Shown here: in pieces, positions 24,584-35,043 of the stretch | Position numbering within the stretch: the first letter of the stretch is position 1 | Layout: each line of letters opens with the position of its first letter | Origin: Gerris lacustris | Lineage: Eukaryota; Arthropoda; Insecta; Hemiptera; Gerridae | Direction: 5' to 3' | Assembly: GCA_951217055.1 (NCBI GenBank) | Contig: OX578278.1 | Coordinates: 41,677,574 to 41,741,573 of the forward strand | DNA length: 64,000 nucleotides | Notes under the pieces: model-generated | Told to the model about the DNA's origin: nothing | The model's input: the letters and a program-made list of their open reading frames with translations, nothing else | Database searches by the model: none | Translations under genes and position numbers: made by a program

Positions 24584-24778
24584 AATGCAAAAAAGCCTGC
24601 ACCAGATGAACTACTTAAAATGATATTTTGCAATTGCAAAAAAGGATGCGGTGCAACTTGTGGTTGCAGCAAAGTTGGACTTTATTGCAATGCCGCATGT
24701 AGTTTATGTTCTGGCGATAATTGTAACAATTGTCCTCCAATTGTGGATTGTGGATCAAGGCGAGGCCGAAGACAGTGA
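24584..24778 (+). pseudogene. Cysteine-rich CXC-type ORF, transposon-type C-terminal tail
   Basis: Open from 24584 after an upstream stop, with an internal ATG at 24620 giving 52 residues. It reads APDELLKMIFCNCKKGCG, then CGCSKVGLYC, CSLCSG and CNNCPP, ending in a basic SRRGRRQ. The spacing of CxCxxxC and CxC pairs is like the tesmin/TSO1 CXC family. Similar tails close many insect predicted proteins of presumed transposon origin, often after an 'IW..GW' segment like the ORF at 1997-2245. Because it is a free-standing tail in a repeat-rich region, I read it as a remnant. An independent small cysteine-rich protein cannot be excluded. The cysteine pattern is seen; the origin is inference. Confidence 0.5.
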
Positions 24779-26267
24779 TACATTATTATGTATATAATTT
24801 TGTTTTTGTTTTGAATTAATTTAATAAAAAAATATTAAAAATAAATTCGATAAAATTAAAAAAAAATGATGATTATATCATCCTGTAACATATAATTTTA
24901 CGCAATTTCTCCATAAGGGGTAGGTCTTCCATTAGGGTTTTTTGGGGGTTAAAAGGTTGCAATATAATCATAGACCATTTGAAAACCTATAAAAAGTTTA
25001 AAATTCTTCATAGGTATACTATTAAAAACATCTCAAGCCTTCAATCATAATTTTATTATAAAGGGGTAGTTTTCAAGGGTTAAAACTTAAATAATAATAA
25101 CTTAAAGAATAACAAAAGAGATGTAATACATTGTGAATGCACCAAAAGAACTCTTTAAGCTGCTAAAAACTTTTTTCCTATTTTTCCGGCCATGAAGGGG
25201 TAGTTTTTTAAAAAAATTAAGGGTATTAAAGTAATTAAATTTCATAAATTTAAATTAAATTTCATAAAAAACTTTAAAGGAACTTGATCCAACATATTTG
25301 AACATGAATTGAATCTTTAAAATACGTAAATCTGAAATTTTCGCATTTTTCCCATACAAGGGTAGTTTTCACCCCCAAATAGCAAAAAGCACACATAGAG
25401 ACAATATAACTTTTGAAGTGGGGGGTCAGATGAGCTTATATGCACATTTTCAGGACAATCCATTCAATCCGAAAAAATTTGGAGCTTTTACCTTATTTTT
25501 GCCTTCATTGACTGGACTATAAGGGTTACGTTGAATATGTATAATTCAAAATATTTTATAAATTGTAGTTAAAATGTACTAAATAAAACTTACTTTGGAC
25601 GCGACGTTTCGACCTATCCGGTCATTATCAAGCCTGAAAACGATAGATTATTAAGCATTAATACATATTATATTGCACTGGTAATCTACTGAAGGAAAAT
25701 CACTATACACTTTACATTTTGATAACAATTATATATCTCTACCCCTACATCGATGGAGCTAAAACTCCTAGAGTTAAGTCATATTTTGTGTACATGTCAG
25801 AACTTATTGTTCTCTGTCTTACATTTCTCTGATACAAACGTCATCTTTTATCCGTCATCTCAGTTTTAGAAAAAACCAGGAAAATTATTAAAAAGTTTAT
25901 TTTCAAAACGGTTTGCTTCTAAATACATTTCAATTAGTGATAAAAATCAGAACATCATGTATAATTTGACTATTGAAAATAGGTTTTACCTTCTCGAAAA
26001 AAAAAAAAAAAAACGGTGTAAACATATTAAAAAAATTACAAATAAGAATAAATATCAATAACAAACAATATATATAACAAATATATATAGATAAAGTTAA
26101 TATTCGTTCAAACTAGTTCTATTACTATTATTTCTCCTACTTCTCTTTCTTAAATTAAAAAAATATCTTGTATAAAAAAAGAAAAGGAAAAAAAAAAAAT
26201 GAATACATAAGATAATGTAAATCGCATGACCAAAAGTCTGAGAATTAGTTTTTTCATTAGGATTTTT
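24779..26267. other. Non-coding
   Basis: AT-rich. Near 25595-25640 'GCGACGTTTCGACCTATCCGG' resembles 'GCGACGTTTCGGCCTTCCCGG' near 26944-26964, pointing to two copies of an old repeat. No gene is seen. Confidence 0.45.
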
Positions 26268-26377
26268 AATTCATATTTTACGATTTTGGTAGTATTCATA
26301 CTACGGAACGATTAAATTTTAATTTAAATCAAATTATAATTATTATTAACTACAGGAAACAGACAGAGAAAAATAGA

Positions 26378-26451
26378 CTCCAGCGCGGGGATTTGAACCA
26401 CCGGCCTCTATATTTCCAGTATAGCGCTCTAACCAACTAAGCTACGCAGGA
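26378..26451 (-). tRNA. tRNA-like sequence, copy 1 (anticodon position GGA), probably a pseudogene or SINE head
   Basis: It has an A box TAGCTTAGTTGG and a B box GGTTCAAATCC. The acceptor stem pairs 6 of 7 (one T-T), the anticodon stem CTATA/TATAG is perfect and the loop is CTGGAAA. The T stem needs a bulged T, and there is no long variable arm as a Ser(GGA) tRNA should have. A functional tRNA is therefore doubtful. Confidence 0.45.
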
Positions 26452-26687
26452 GAATGAATTTCTCTGACGTTAATGATACCTATATGATAAAATCGTAATG
26501 ATAAAATCGTAAAATATGAATTTCTAATTGATTGTACGAGGTACAGGTACTAATTGGGTACTTTATAATTATAAGCGTTATTTCTCGGTCTAGTTCTTTG
26601 TCATTAATGTTGACTTCTCAGACTTGTGAAAAAATTGAAAGCTATAAATTGGGGTCAAGGTATCATTAACGTCAGAGAAATTCATTC

Positions 26688-26761
26688 TCCTGCGTAGCTT
26701 AGTTGGTTAGAGTGCTATACTGGAAATATAGTGGCCGGTGGTTCAAATCCCCGCGCTGGAG
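26688..26761 (+). tRNA. tRNA-like sequence, copy 2
   Basis: Same fold and flanks as copy 1, with two or three substitutions (AGTGC, ATAGTGG). Embedded in the right arm of the large inverted repeat. Confidence 0.45.
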
Positions 26762-26870
26762 TCTATTTTTCTCTGTCTGTTTCCGTAATTAATAATAATT
26801 ATAATTTGATTTAAATTAAAATTTAATCGTTCCGTAGTATAAATACTACCAAAATCGTAAAATATGAATT

Positions 26871-27270
26871 TCTAATTATATAGCGTAGTGGATCCTTTAG
26901 GGTATAGAAAAAAGAGAGAAGTGTTCACTGCATTAAGTGTTTGGCGACGTTTCGGCCTTCCCGGCCATTTTCAAGCCTAAGAAAAATTACACTTGTGATC
27001 GTGTGGTCATTAAAATAATCAACATCTAATAGGAACTAAAAACAGTTCCGTCGTCTGTACATCCAAAACAAAATCGTAGCATCTACAAAAATCCTAGTGA
27101 TCTAATGGTAAAATAAAACCAATAACAATACGTACAACATAACAAATAATAACATAATAAAAACTATTGACGTTGGGTAACTATAATTATTAAATTGATC
27201 ACAGATATAAAAACTAGTAATAAAACATTATTGGTTGTGTGATGATAACTCGACTATCCTCCCATCACAG
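26871..27270. other. Insert between tRNA-like units
   Basis: Non-coding. It has an old repeat piece at about 26940-26990 (GCGACGTTTCGGCC...CAAGCCTAAG) and separates tRNA-like copies 2 and 3, which elsewhere are 348 bp apart. Confidence 0.5.
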
Positions 27271-27322
27271 GATAAGCTATAAATTGGGGTCAAGGTATCA
27301 TTAACGTCAGAGAAATTCATTT

Positions 27323-27396
27323 TCCTGTGTAGCTTAGTTGGTTAGAGCGCTATACTGGAAATATAGCGGCCGGTGGTTCAAATCCCCGTGCTGGAG
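27323..27396 (+). tRNA. tRNA-like sequence, copy 3
   Basis: Most diverged copy: TCCTGTG start and CCCCGTGC near the end give two G-T pairs in the acceptor stem. A and B boxes intact. Confidence 0.4.
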
Positions 27397-27670
27397 TCTA
27401 TTTTTCTCTGTCTGTTTCCCGTAGTTAATAATAATTATAATTTGATTTAAATTAAATTTAATCGTTCCGTAGTATGAATACTACCAAAATCGTAAAATAT
27501 GAATTTCTAATTGATTGTTATAGGTACAGGTACTAATTGGGTACTTTATAATTATAAGCGTTATTTCTCGGTCTAGTTCTTTGTCATTAATGTTGACTTC
27601 TCAGACTTGTGGAAAAATTGAAAGCTTTAAATTCGGGTCAAGGTATCATTAACGTCAGAGAAATTCATTC

Positions 27671-27744
27671 TCCTGCGTAGCTTAGTTGGTTAGAGCGCTA
27701 TACTGGAAATATAGAGGCCGGTGGTTCAAATCCCCGCGCTGGAG
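27671..27744 (+). tRNA. tRNA-like sequence, copy 4
   Basis: Identical by eye to copy 1 over the 74 nt. Same T-stem defect. Confidence 0.45.
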
Positions 27745-27800
27745 TCTATTTTTCTCTGTCTGTTTCCCGTAGTTAATAATAATTATAATTTGATTTAAAT

Positions 27801-29257
27801 TAAGATTTTTAATTAAACATTAGTTTGAGCCCTGAAGAGCATTTACTTCAAGAGCAAAGGTGAAAGAGATTGGGAATTGGATCCTGAGTGAAATGGGCTT
27901 AATGTTGTTAGATAAATTATTTTTAACTATCAAGCTTAGCCCCAATAACTTTCTTAATCAAATTGCGCTAGACTGCCCACAAAAAGTCAATTTCAACATA
28001 TAAGTTTGATAGTAATGAACAGCAACAAGATGTTCCTTATGTTATATTACAGATATTACAATTATTTGGAGTGTAAGTTATTTAATTAGGTTATTTATTA
28101 TTTATAAGTATGAAAGCTGAGGATATTTTTGTCAGTTTTATTATTTATTGCGTTGTGCTTGTTTTTACAAAAAAGTAATTTCATTTACATACAAAAACCC
28201 ATTTTTTTACTTTTGACTGATCCTAGCTATCCTACAAAAAGTTGTCTTCATATAGCTTAAGGTAAACACCTCATGATATTATAGATGTAAACAAAGGTTA
28301 GCTCTTAATAAACTCCGCAGCTTTAATTTGTTCCACTTCATCGCTCCACCTGATTTTGAGGGTCTCAAACGAAGGATCAAAATCATAAGTCGAAGTAATA
28401 AAAGATCATCGTGTTACAACGTCTTAGAGTTTCTTAATCTTCTAATCTTCTTTAAGTAACTTTTCTAGAATCCTCATCCAGACTTGAGAGCTAGGATTAC
28501 TTAAAACAAACTCCACGTTTCATGGTTTTGTAAAAAAAAGGTCATTTATAATATTTTATATACCTACACCAATTTTTTTTCTGGATTACCCAATGTCAAA
28601 TTAAGTAAATACTGCCAATCCTTTTAAACTAAAAAATCCCATTGAAAACCCTTAAGTATATGTTGGATTGTCACAAATTATTCTACATTTTAAGTAAGTG
28701 TTAAAAATATTTGACGGCTTATGGGTCATTAGCGGTGTAAAAAATGTATTATAATTTCCTATTGACTGAAATTAAACCCTTTCTATTAAAATTGTAAGAC
28801 TATTATTTATTTTTATTTTCTAATAATTTTTTCATCTTTAATACAATAATTTCTTATTTCTTTTCTCTCTGTAGCTTTAGATTAAAAAATATATGCCTAA
28901 ACCTTTGTTGTTCCAATTGTGACTTTTCCATAACTTTTTTAATGAAACTATAGTGGTTGGACAAGGAATCATGGAATTTTCAGTATTACATGAGGTATTT
29001 ATGGACCTACTTCATGTTAAAGTATTAAGATAAAGTTAAAGTTATTTTTGGTTGAAGGGATTACCAATAATTATGTATGCTTTAGAACCAGATGCCCATG
29101 ATCGATGTAATCGCTCCATGAAAAATGGACCGATATAAAAAAATACCAAACAGTGCTCAGATGATTGCTCCACAGCCATCGCAGTCTCTCCAATCACAAC
29201 AAACCCTTAAAAAATAGTCATGAAAATAATAAAAACTAACCTAAAAATAAATTTTGC
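27801..29257. other. Non-coding
   Basis: AT-rich with no recognised gene or repeat copy. Confidence 0.4.
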
Positions 29258-29261
29258 TTAA

Positions 29262-29875
29262 CCCTGCACTTCTAACACTACGTCTCTGAGGTGTACATGC
29301 TGACTTTAGTAGATAGCTCTCGGTGGGCAAGCGTGCCAGCCATTAGTCCTTCGAAGTATGCTATCTATGTTTAATTAACCTTCAGATTGCATCAAAGTCA
29401 GGTATTTGCTGTGCTTTTATAAATTAGTAATTGACCACTTCTTTTAATCAACTGTGCCTCAGGGACCCTATCGAGCCTAACCTTATCAAGCTTTTTGCCT
29501 TTAATTGGCTTTTTTTATTGTTCCTAAAATTTGATTATTAAATATTATATTGCATATTTATAAAAACGTGTACTATATTCTTATATCTATTCATTAGATT
29601 ATCATAATATAATTTCAGATTCAAATGCAGCAGGTGCTAGTGAGGAAAAATGTATATTTTGACCTGCTCTTTTCAGGTTAAAGGGTCAGTTTGGTAATCA
29701 TTTTCTCCCTAACGAGCACCTTTTAACAATTTTATTAGACAAAGAAATGTTTCAAGATAATAATTTTATCAGAATTTAAATCTTAAACATGTATAAGTTG
29801 GTCTAATTTTAATTTACGTCTAAGAGGCGTAGTGTTAGAAATAATGGACTATTAGACAGTGTTAGTAAGGCAGGG
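29262..29875. mobile_element. piggyBac-like MITE with TTAA target duplication
   Basis: TTAA stands at 29258-29261 and 29876-29879. The ends start CCCTGC and share an imperfect 18-bp inverted repeat (CCCTGCACTTCTAACACT against CCCTGCCTTACTAACACT). A second inverted motif, CTAACACTACG.CTCT, lies just inside. The body is 614 bp with no transposase, so it is non-autonomous. Confidence 0.8.
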
Positions 29876-29879
29876 TTAA

Positions 29880-30654
29880 ACAATAAATCCTTAAAAGAGG
29901 GATAAACCTATAAAAGAGGGTGAAAATAAATAAATTTTATTTCTTATTTTTTTATTTCTACTTAAAATACATGAATAATCTTTAAGAAGAATAAATATAT
30001 ATATATATCAAACAAATATTACAACAAGATAAACTAATTTTCATAAAAAAATAAACATACATCACACATACAATTAAAATAAATCTAATTAAAATATTTT
30101 AATTTTAACAAAAAAATAACACTAATCAGACTAGAGATTGACTAAATATTTAAAATTTGAGAGCAATTAATAAATCTATAAAAATAAATAATTAACAAAG
30201 ATTTTTATATAAATTTAATATAGTTATTTTAAGGAATGATCCAAAGTTCATTTCTAAAATTCTACTGTGATATATTTATAATATTTAATCTTATAACTAA
30301 ATATTTTAAGCGTCTTTTGTAAAATCGTAGTGATTTCTCTTCATTTAGTTTTTTACTTCTTATTTATTATAATTTTATTATTTTAAATTTCATTTCACTA
30401 CTAGTTCAATACATATATAATTTAATAAATATATTAAATAATATATATATGTACATATATATATTCCAAAAGTGTATAGATGAATATGTAAGGGGTAAGG
30501 GTATTAATAATAAAATTAATTTAACAACAATAAATACTCATAATAATAACAGATCAAATAACAAATTAAATACTAAAAAAAAATTAGGTAGGTAGGTCAG
30601 ATTGAAAAAAGATTTTTTTTTTTTTTTTTGTGATTTGTTCATTTAAGAATTAAT
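29880..30654 (-). other. Probable 3' UTR and flank of the SIRT5-like gene
   Basis: Very AT-rich sequence downstream of the SIRT5-like stop. Several minus-strand AATAAA-like sites are present (TTTATT on plus, for example near 30361), but none can be singled out. Confidence 0.4.
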
Positions 30655-30712
30655 TTAAATTCCTTTCAGAGCTTCAGTCACAGTGGTTGTGCATGGACCC
30701 TGGAAATGAAAC
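30655..30712 (-). CDS. Sirt5: SIRT5-like coding exon 5 (last)
   Basis: Encodes [18 protein letters not shown] and a TAA stop, matching the SIRT5 C-terminus; too short for a simple ORF search. Acceptor TTGTTTAG. Confidence 0.92.
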
Positions 30713-32662
30713 CTAAACAAAAATAATAATAATTCACTATTTAAAGGGGGGGAAAATTACAATTATTATATGTATTATTAATATTGAATATAATTATAAT
30801 ACAACTTATTGAACCAATTCACAACCTTGGATCATAATCAGGAAACCTTAATTGGGTAAGGACAGTTCGCACCTGTCGGGGAACAGGGGTGTAACTCAAA
30901 AATTTGAATGTTTAGTTAGTGGCACCTTATACTAAAACGGATAGAGTTCATATGCATAAGACCAGTGTGTTTCTATACAATTTTTTTTTCGTGTGTGACA
31001 GTGGCATAGCTAGGGAATTAGGGCCCCCCTTAAGAACTTTATGAGGGCCTCTTGCCAAAAGAATTGATGAGCAAAAAAAAAAAGAAAAAAGATTTGCATT
31101 CAGAACTAAATGGGGCCCCCTGACAATGGTATAGAAGTATGATTCCAAGTAGTTAGATTTTATTATGCTCTAAAGGGGGCCCTTCGTCATTAGTGCATTG
31201 GATTTGGGGGCCCATAGCAACGCCACTGGTGTAAGAGAGGATGTTCCATTATTCTTCAGAAGTGGGGAGACCTGATTTGTCTATGGAAGATGGGCACAAT
31301 CCAGAAGGTTCGATTTTATCCAGAAGGTATTTCCTGGATGGCTTACTAAAATTTTTGACTTAAGTTGCGAAGCAACTCTAACTTTTTCAATGAGGGTTAG
31401 CGAGGTTTTTTCAACTCAACCCTGATATTTTTTAGATAATTATTTCTTTGTTGTTCTTCTTACTTTTGATAATGTTTCATTCTAGCATATAACCTTAAGC
31501 AGTACATAAATTATATTTTGTTTTTAAAAATTAAGTTTTCTTACTAGACAGCAAAGAAAGAGATATTTAGATACTTACATAATATTTTTCATTTACATAA
31601 CATTTAATCTATATAATATTTCATAAATATATATTTATCTATTGACCATAACTTTGTATAAGTGTAATTTTAAGATAATGAACAGTTAATAACAACATAA
31701 ATAGGTTTAAAAACCATATCACAGTAAAAAGGGTTTACGTAATAGTTCTTTTTAGATGTTTGAAAAGAGCAGCCTGTTCTGAAAGCCTTAGGGAAACCGA
31801 CAGCAAAATTGTGATGTAAAAATAATTGGGGGAGGGGGGATAGCCTGCTGTCTTCATAGGCAGTGATGAAATCGATAGGGATCCTATTCATCAATTTATT
31901 TATTTTATCAGTGGCAGTGAAAGGCTTTTCAATTGAAGAGGAAGTGACAAAAGAAGGAAAAGGTAGTAAAAGAAAAGCAAATCTTGGAGATGGATAGCAA
32001 ATGTGGTTAAAAAGCAATACAAATAAATTGCCGAATCTTACACATCAAATGTTGTCAGGTAAATAAATACATAAAATTAAAGATGGACCTAATTGAGCTT
32101 TAAACTGCACAACTAAAATTGCCTGGATACAGCAACAATCAGTAGAATGTTATAGCCCGAATGAAGGTATGCAGAGGAAACAAAATTTGGTATACTATTA
32201 ATTTTCAACGACAATAATATTAGAATATGAAAATTAATTTTTGCAACACACTACCCATTGGCCAAAAAAACATTCACTGCCAAAATGAAACTTACTGAAG
32301 GCTTGTTAATAATGCCAAAAGAGGTAAACTCGGAAATCATAAAAACAAATTACCTGAAACTGCTATTTAAGATATTTGCAACCACATTAATTCTATTAAT
32401 CTAAAGTACCTGTGAAACCAAGCAGAAAGAGAATTAATTGAAGGTGAGAAAACATTCGCCAGAATTTTCAGAGACTACATAAAAAAATGCAAGAAAGTTT
32501 GCTGGCCGCACTTTTTTTTGCAAGCATCTAGATAGAACAACCTAACCTACGACATGTTATTGCGTGGACGGTCCTCTTTGCAAATACATTGATGGATTAA
32601 TTTCTTTAAATCTTTAATTTTCACTAGGTAAAACAAACTACTAGACATTAGTATTAGTTACC

Positions 32663-32699
<37 letters not shown>

Positions 32700-35039
32700 T
32701 TAAAAAATATCAGTGGAATAATGCAACTAGTGTAAAATTAGGGTTAAACTGTAAAATTCCATCTACTCTAATTATAATAATTTTTTTAATTGATTATGGA
32801 TGGACTGACAGCAAAAACATATTTATAAAGGAAATTGTGAATAGTTCTAATTTATAAAAGATTTTGCAATGAGAAGAAATAGTAAAACTTTAAACGCTAT
32901 ATCCCACTATTTTTTTATTTATACCTTATTTCAAGACAGGCAAGAGATAATTTATTAGGAAGAGTTTAGGTAGGAGTGTGAAAATAAAGGTAACAAAAGA
33001 TGGAAAAAGAAAAAACTGGGTAAGAGAAAATTAAGTCAGAAGTATTACAATTTGATTTCACAGAATCTTTTAAATAAATAATTAAGAAAAGAAAGATATA
33101 AAGTGAACAAACAACTTACTTGAAATTACGGGTTGCAGGAGTAGACTCAAGATTAAATTCAGCCACTGGTATTCCCTTGGAAGCGAGGGCAGGAGCAAAC
33201 ATAGCTGCTGGATAGACGACAGATGATGTACCGATAACCAAGCAGATGTCACATTCAGTCATAGCAAGGGCTGCATAAACATGAGATAATTTTTTTGTTA
33301 GGATAATTAGACTAACGCATCACTAATCTGTATGGAGGCTATAACAGCTAGAAGTACGTTTAAAGGCCCCATACAAGGTGCGATTGATTGTACAACCTGG
33401 CAATATACTACAAACATTGGTATCAAAGTCCTTCAACACGCCCATACACAGTCCAACAGGTTTGCAAACCATGTAACCATACACATAAAAATCAAAAGAG
33501 TTTAGATTTTATCAACAAGTTTGACAAACCTGAAAAGAAGGTTGGAAGATCAGATCCACACCTTGAGATATGTTGGAGAACCAACATAAGTGGTAAAACA
33601 AAGTGCACCATGTATGGGGCCCTTATTTAAGAATTTTATTGTTAAGAATCCACACAAATAATTTAATATTGACTGTAAAAAGTAAAGTATATAATGTAAA
33701 CTGTGGAACTTACAAGTCTGCCGTAGAATTTCAGCATCAAGCCCCTCGCCAAACCAAACTGTGTAAGGTCTAAGAAGACCCTTACAACCTTCTTTCTCAC
33801 AAGTAGGAAGTAGTTCAACAGGTATCTCAGAGCAGTCTGCATTTTTATCCGGGCCTCTGCAAAAACCACAGAAAAATGTCACAATATATCACCAAATAAA
33901 ACAAACTTCTTATTTTTAAAAAAAAAACCATCAGTCTGTCCTCATCACTGATTTCTATTGGGTCATACACCACGTTTTTGCGATCAATGTTCAAGCCTTT
34001 AAATTCAGGTACTTAATCTATAAATTTAAAAAAATTCACTTGCAATTAAATTTAATACATATAAAGGAGTTTGATTATTATTAGCTTTAGATTGATTCCT
34101 AGCTAAAAGGGTTAAAAGTTTCCATCTTAATTTTTCCAAACAAATCTTGCAAACTTGACAATTATTGTGTCAATTAAGTCAGGTACGAGAACTTACCCTC
34201 TTCCACCAAGTGCGGGGCAAATAGGAGATTTATCATTGTAAACGACATCATCACACTTAGTACAAAGGGTTTTGAACAGAGAACCATGTAACTCAATCAC
34301 TTCGGTAGAGCCAGCCCTTTGATGCAAGCCATCAACATTCTGGGTGATCACCCTTAAAGTTCTACCTTGCTCTTTCAGCAGCTTTTCTGCTTCAGCAATA
34401 GCAATATGTGCCTAAGGAAAAAAGAAAATATTATGAAACAAGGTAAAAAAAAAAAAAAAATATTTCAATATACCCTGTGAATAAAAGTTAGAAGCAATAA
34501 CTAAGAATCATAGTTTAAGAATACAAATAGTTTTAAGAATACATGATTCTAAAAAAATTAACTTCTCTGGCTGATGAAGTTATTCTTCTGAATTATTTCT
34601 GTTAAAGGTGCTCAGTATTATATCAGTAGAGACTTAAATTGGCTGGAACTTAACTTGTGACAGTGGTATTTCAGTTTGGCCAGCGTAGGAGCTGGAATTT
34701 GAGTAAATGATGATGATCTTACAAGACTTTAACTTTTGACGAGTTACAATCCTAATATTTAAACAAATTCTAAAATTCACACACCTTGTTTGGCTGTTTA
34801 GAGGATATAAGCTCCCTGCCAAAATGATGGAATTCCCAGACAGTAGACGGAGTACGTCTGAATGCATCAGGAGTAGCTAGATCAGTAACTTGATACTTTC
34901 TCCAAAGTCCGTCATTACCTCTAAAAGTTGGGATCCCAGATTCTGCCGATATTCCTGCTCCAGAAAACACAACGACGTTTTTTGCTTTGCTCAATAATGA
35001 TTTGAGCTCTTGAAAATTATCACTTGGATTACCAGACAT
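30655..35039 (-). CDS. Sirt5: SIRT5-like NAD-dependent protein lysine deacylase (five coding exons)
   Basis: Class III sirtuin: NAD-dependent removal of acyl groups from lysine, in mitochondria and cytosol for SIRT5. Joined exons 34785-35039, 34197-34411, 33714-33856, 33120-33270 and 30655-30712 keep one frame and give 273 residues. Seen: [16 protein letters not shown] (NAD fold), [18 protein letters not shown] with the catalytic His, two Cys pairs (CTKC, CEKEGC) for zinc, [17 protein letters not shown] and FHFQGPC. This last set is the SIRT5 type. The human enzyme's WEFYHYRRE, which carries Tyr102 and Arg105 for succinyl/malonyl binding, reads WEFHHFGRE here, so both key residues are lost. 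The protein starts where mature human SIRT5 starts; no targeting sequence is visible. An acceptor (TTTCAG) four bases before the ATG means an upstream exon exists and could add N-terminal sequence. Introns hold two MITEs. Confidence 0.95.
30999..31228. mobile_element. hAT-like MITE in the SIRT5 intron
   Basis: Ends CAGTGGCATAGCTAGGG and (reverse complement of the right end) CAGTGGCGTTGCTATGGGC are inverted, with GGGGCCCC-rich interiors. Flanking 8-mers GTGTGTGA and GTGTAAGA agree at 6 of 8 positions, in line with an aged 8-bp hAT target duplication. Confidence 0.7.
31229..33119. other. SIRT5 intron sequence
   Basis: AT-rich intron between coding exons 4 and 5, with a 30-bp poly-T run at 32665-32694. 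Short open frames (for example on the minus strand near 31670-32017) show no family resemblance. Confidence 0.5.
33120..33270 (-). CDS. Sirt5: SIRT5-like coding exon 4
   Basis: Holds [18 protein letters not shown] and [15 protein letters not shown], the NAD-binding strands. Acceptor TATGCAG, donor GTAAGT. Confidence 0.95.
33365..33621. mobile_element. MITE with inverted GGCCCCATACA ends in a SIRT5 intron
   Basis: GGCCCCATACAAGGTGC at the left matches, inverted, GCACCATGTATGGGGCCC at the right with one or two mismatches. The body is about 257 bp, non-coding. No convincing target duplication, so the superfamily is unknown. Confidence 0.65.
33714..33856 (-). CDS. Sirt5: SIRT5-like coding exon 3
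   Basis: Holds [16 protein letters not shown] (second zinc Cys pair) and [14 protein letters not shown]. Acceptor TTTGCAG, donor GTAAGT. Confidence 0.95.
33871..34196. other. SIRT5 intron 2
   Basis: Short AT-rich intron between coding exons 2 and 3; nothing else seen. Confidence 0.6.
34197..34411 (-). CDS. Sirt5: SIRT5-like coding exon 2
   Basis: Holds ITQNVDGLH, the catalytic ELHGSLFKT and the first zinc Cys pair CTKC. Acceptor CCTTAG, donor GTAAGT. Confidence 0.95.
34785..35039 (-). CDS. Sirt5: SIRT5-like coding exon 1
   Basis: 85 codons with the [10 protein letters not shown] loop and the WEFHHFGRE segment; donor GTGTGT. A 5' untranslated or coding start lies in an unseen upstream exon joined at about 35043. 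Confidence 0.93.
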
Positions 35040-35043
35040 GATT

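Larger units (their letters stand above)
26268..26870. repeat. Large inverted repeat carrying tRNA-like sequences
   Basis: Arms 26268-26480 and 26659-26870 (about 212 bp each) are near-perfect reverse complements around a 178-bp centre. Each arm contains one 74-nt tRNA-like sequence. The centre is the same spacer that separates the two direct copies at 27323 and 27671, so the left arm looks like an inverted unit of a tandem repeat. Confidence 0.85.
27271..27800 (+). repeat. Two direct 348-bp units with tRNA-like cores
   Basis: The flanks 'GGTATCATTAACGTCAGAGAAATTCATT' before and 'TCTATTTTTCTCTGTCTGTTTCCCGTAG' after are shared by all copies. The tRNA-like starts lie at 27323 and 27671. Confidence 0.85.

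Noticed and set aside
26378..27744. Functional tRNA-Ser(GGA) cluster
   Set aside because: The T stem is faulty, the long variable arm of tRNA-Ser is missing, and the copies sit in repeat units; kept only as tRNA-like.
33663..33869. 68-codon minus ORF
   Set aside because: Shadow frame of SIRT5-like coding exon 3.
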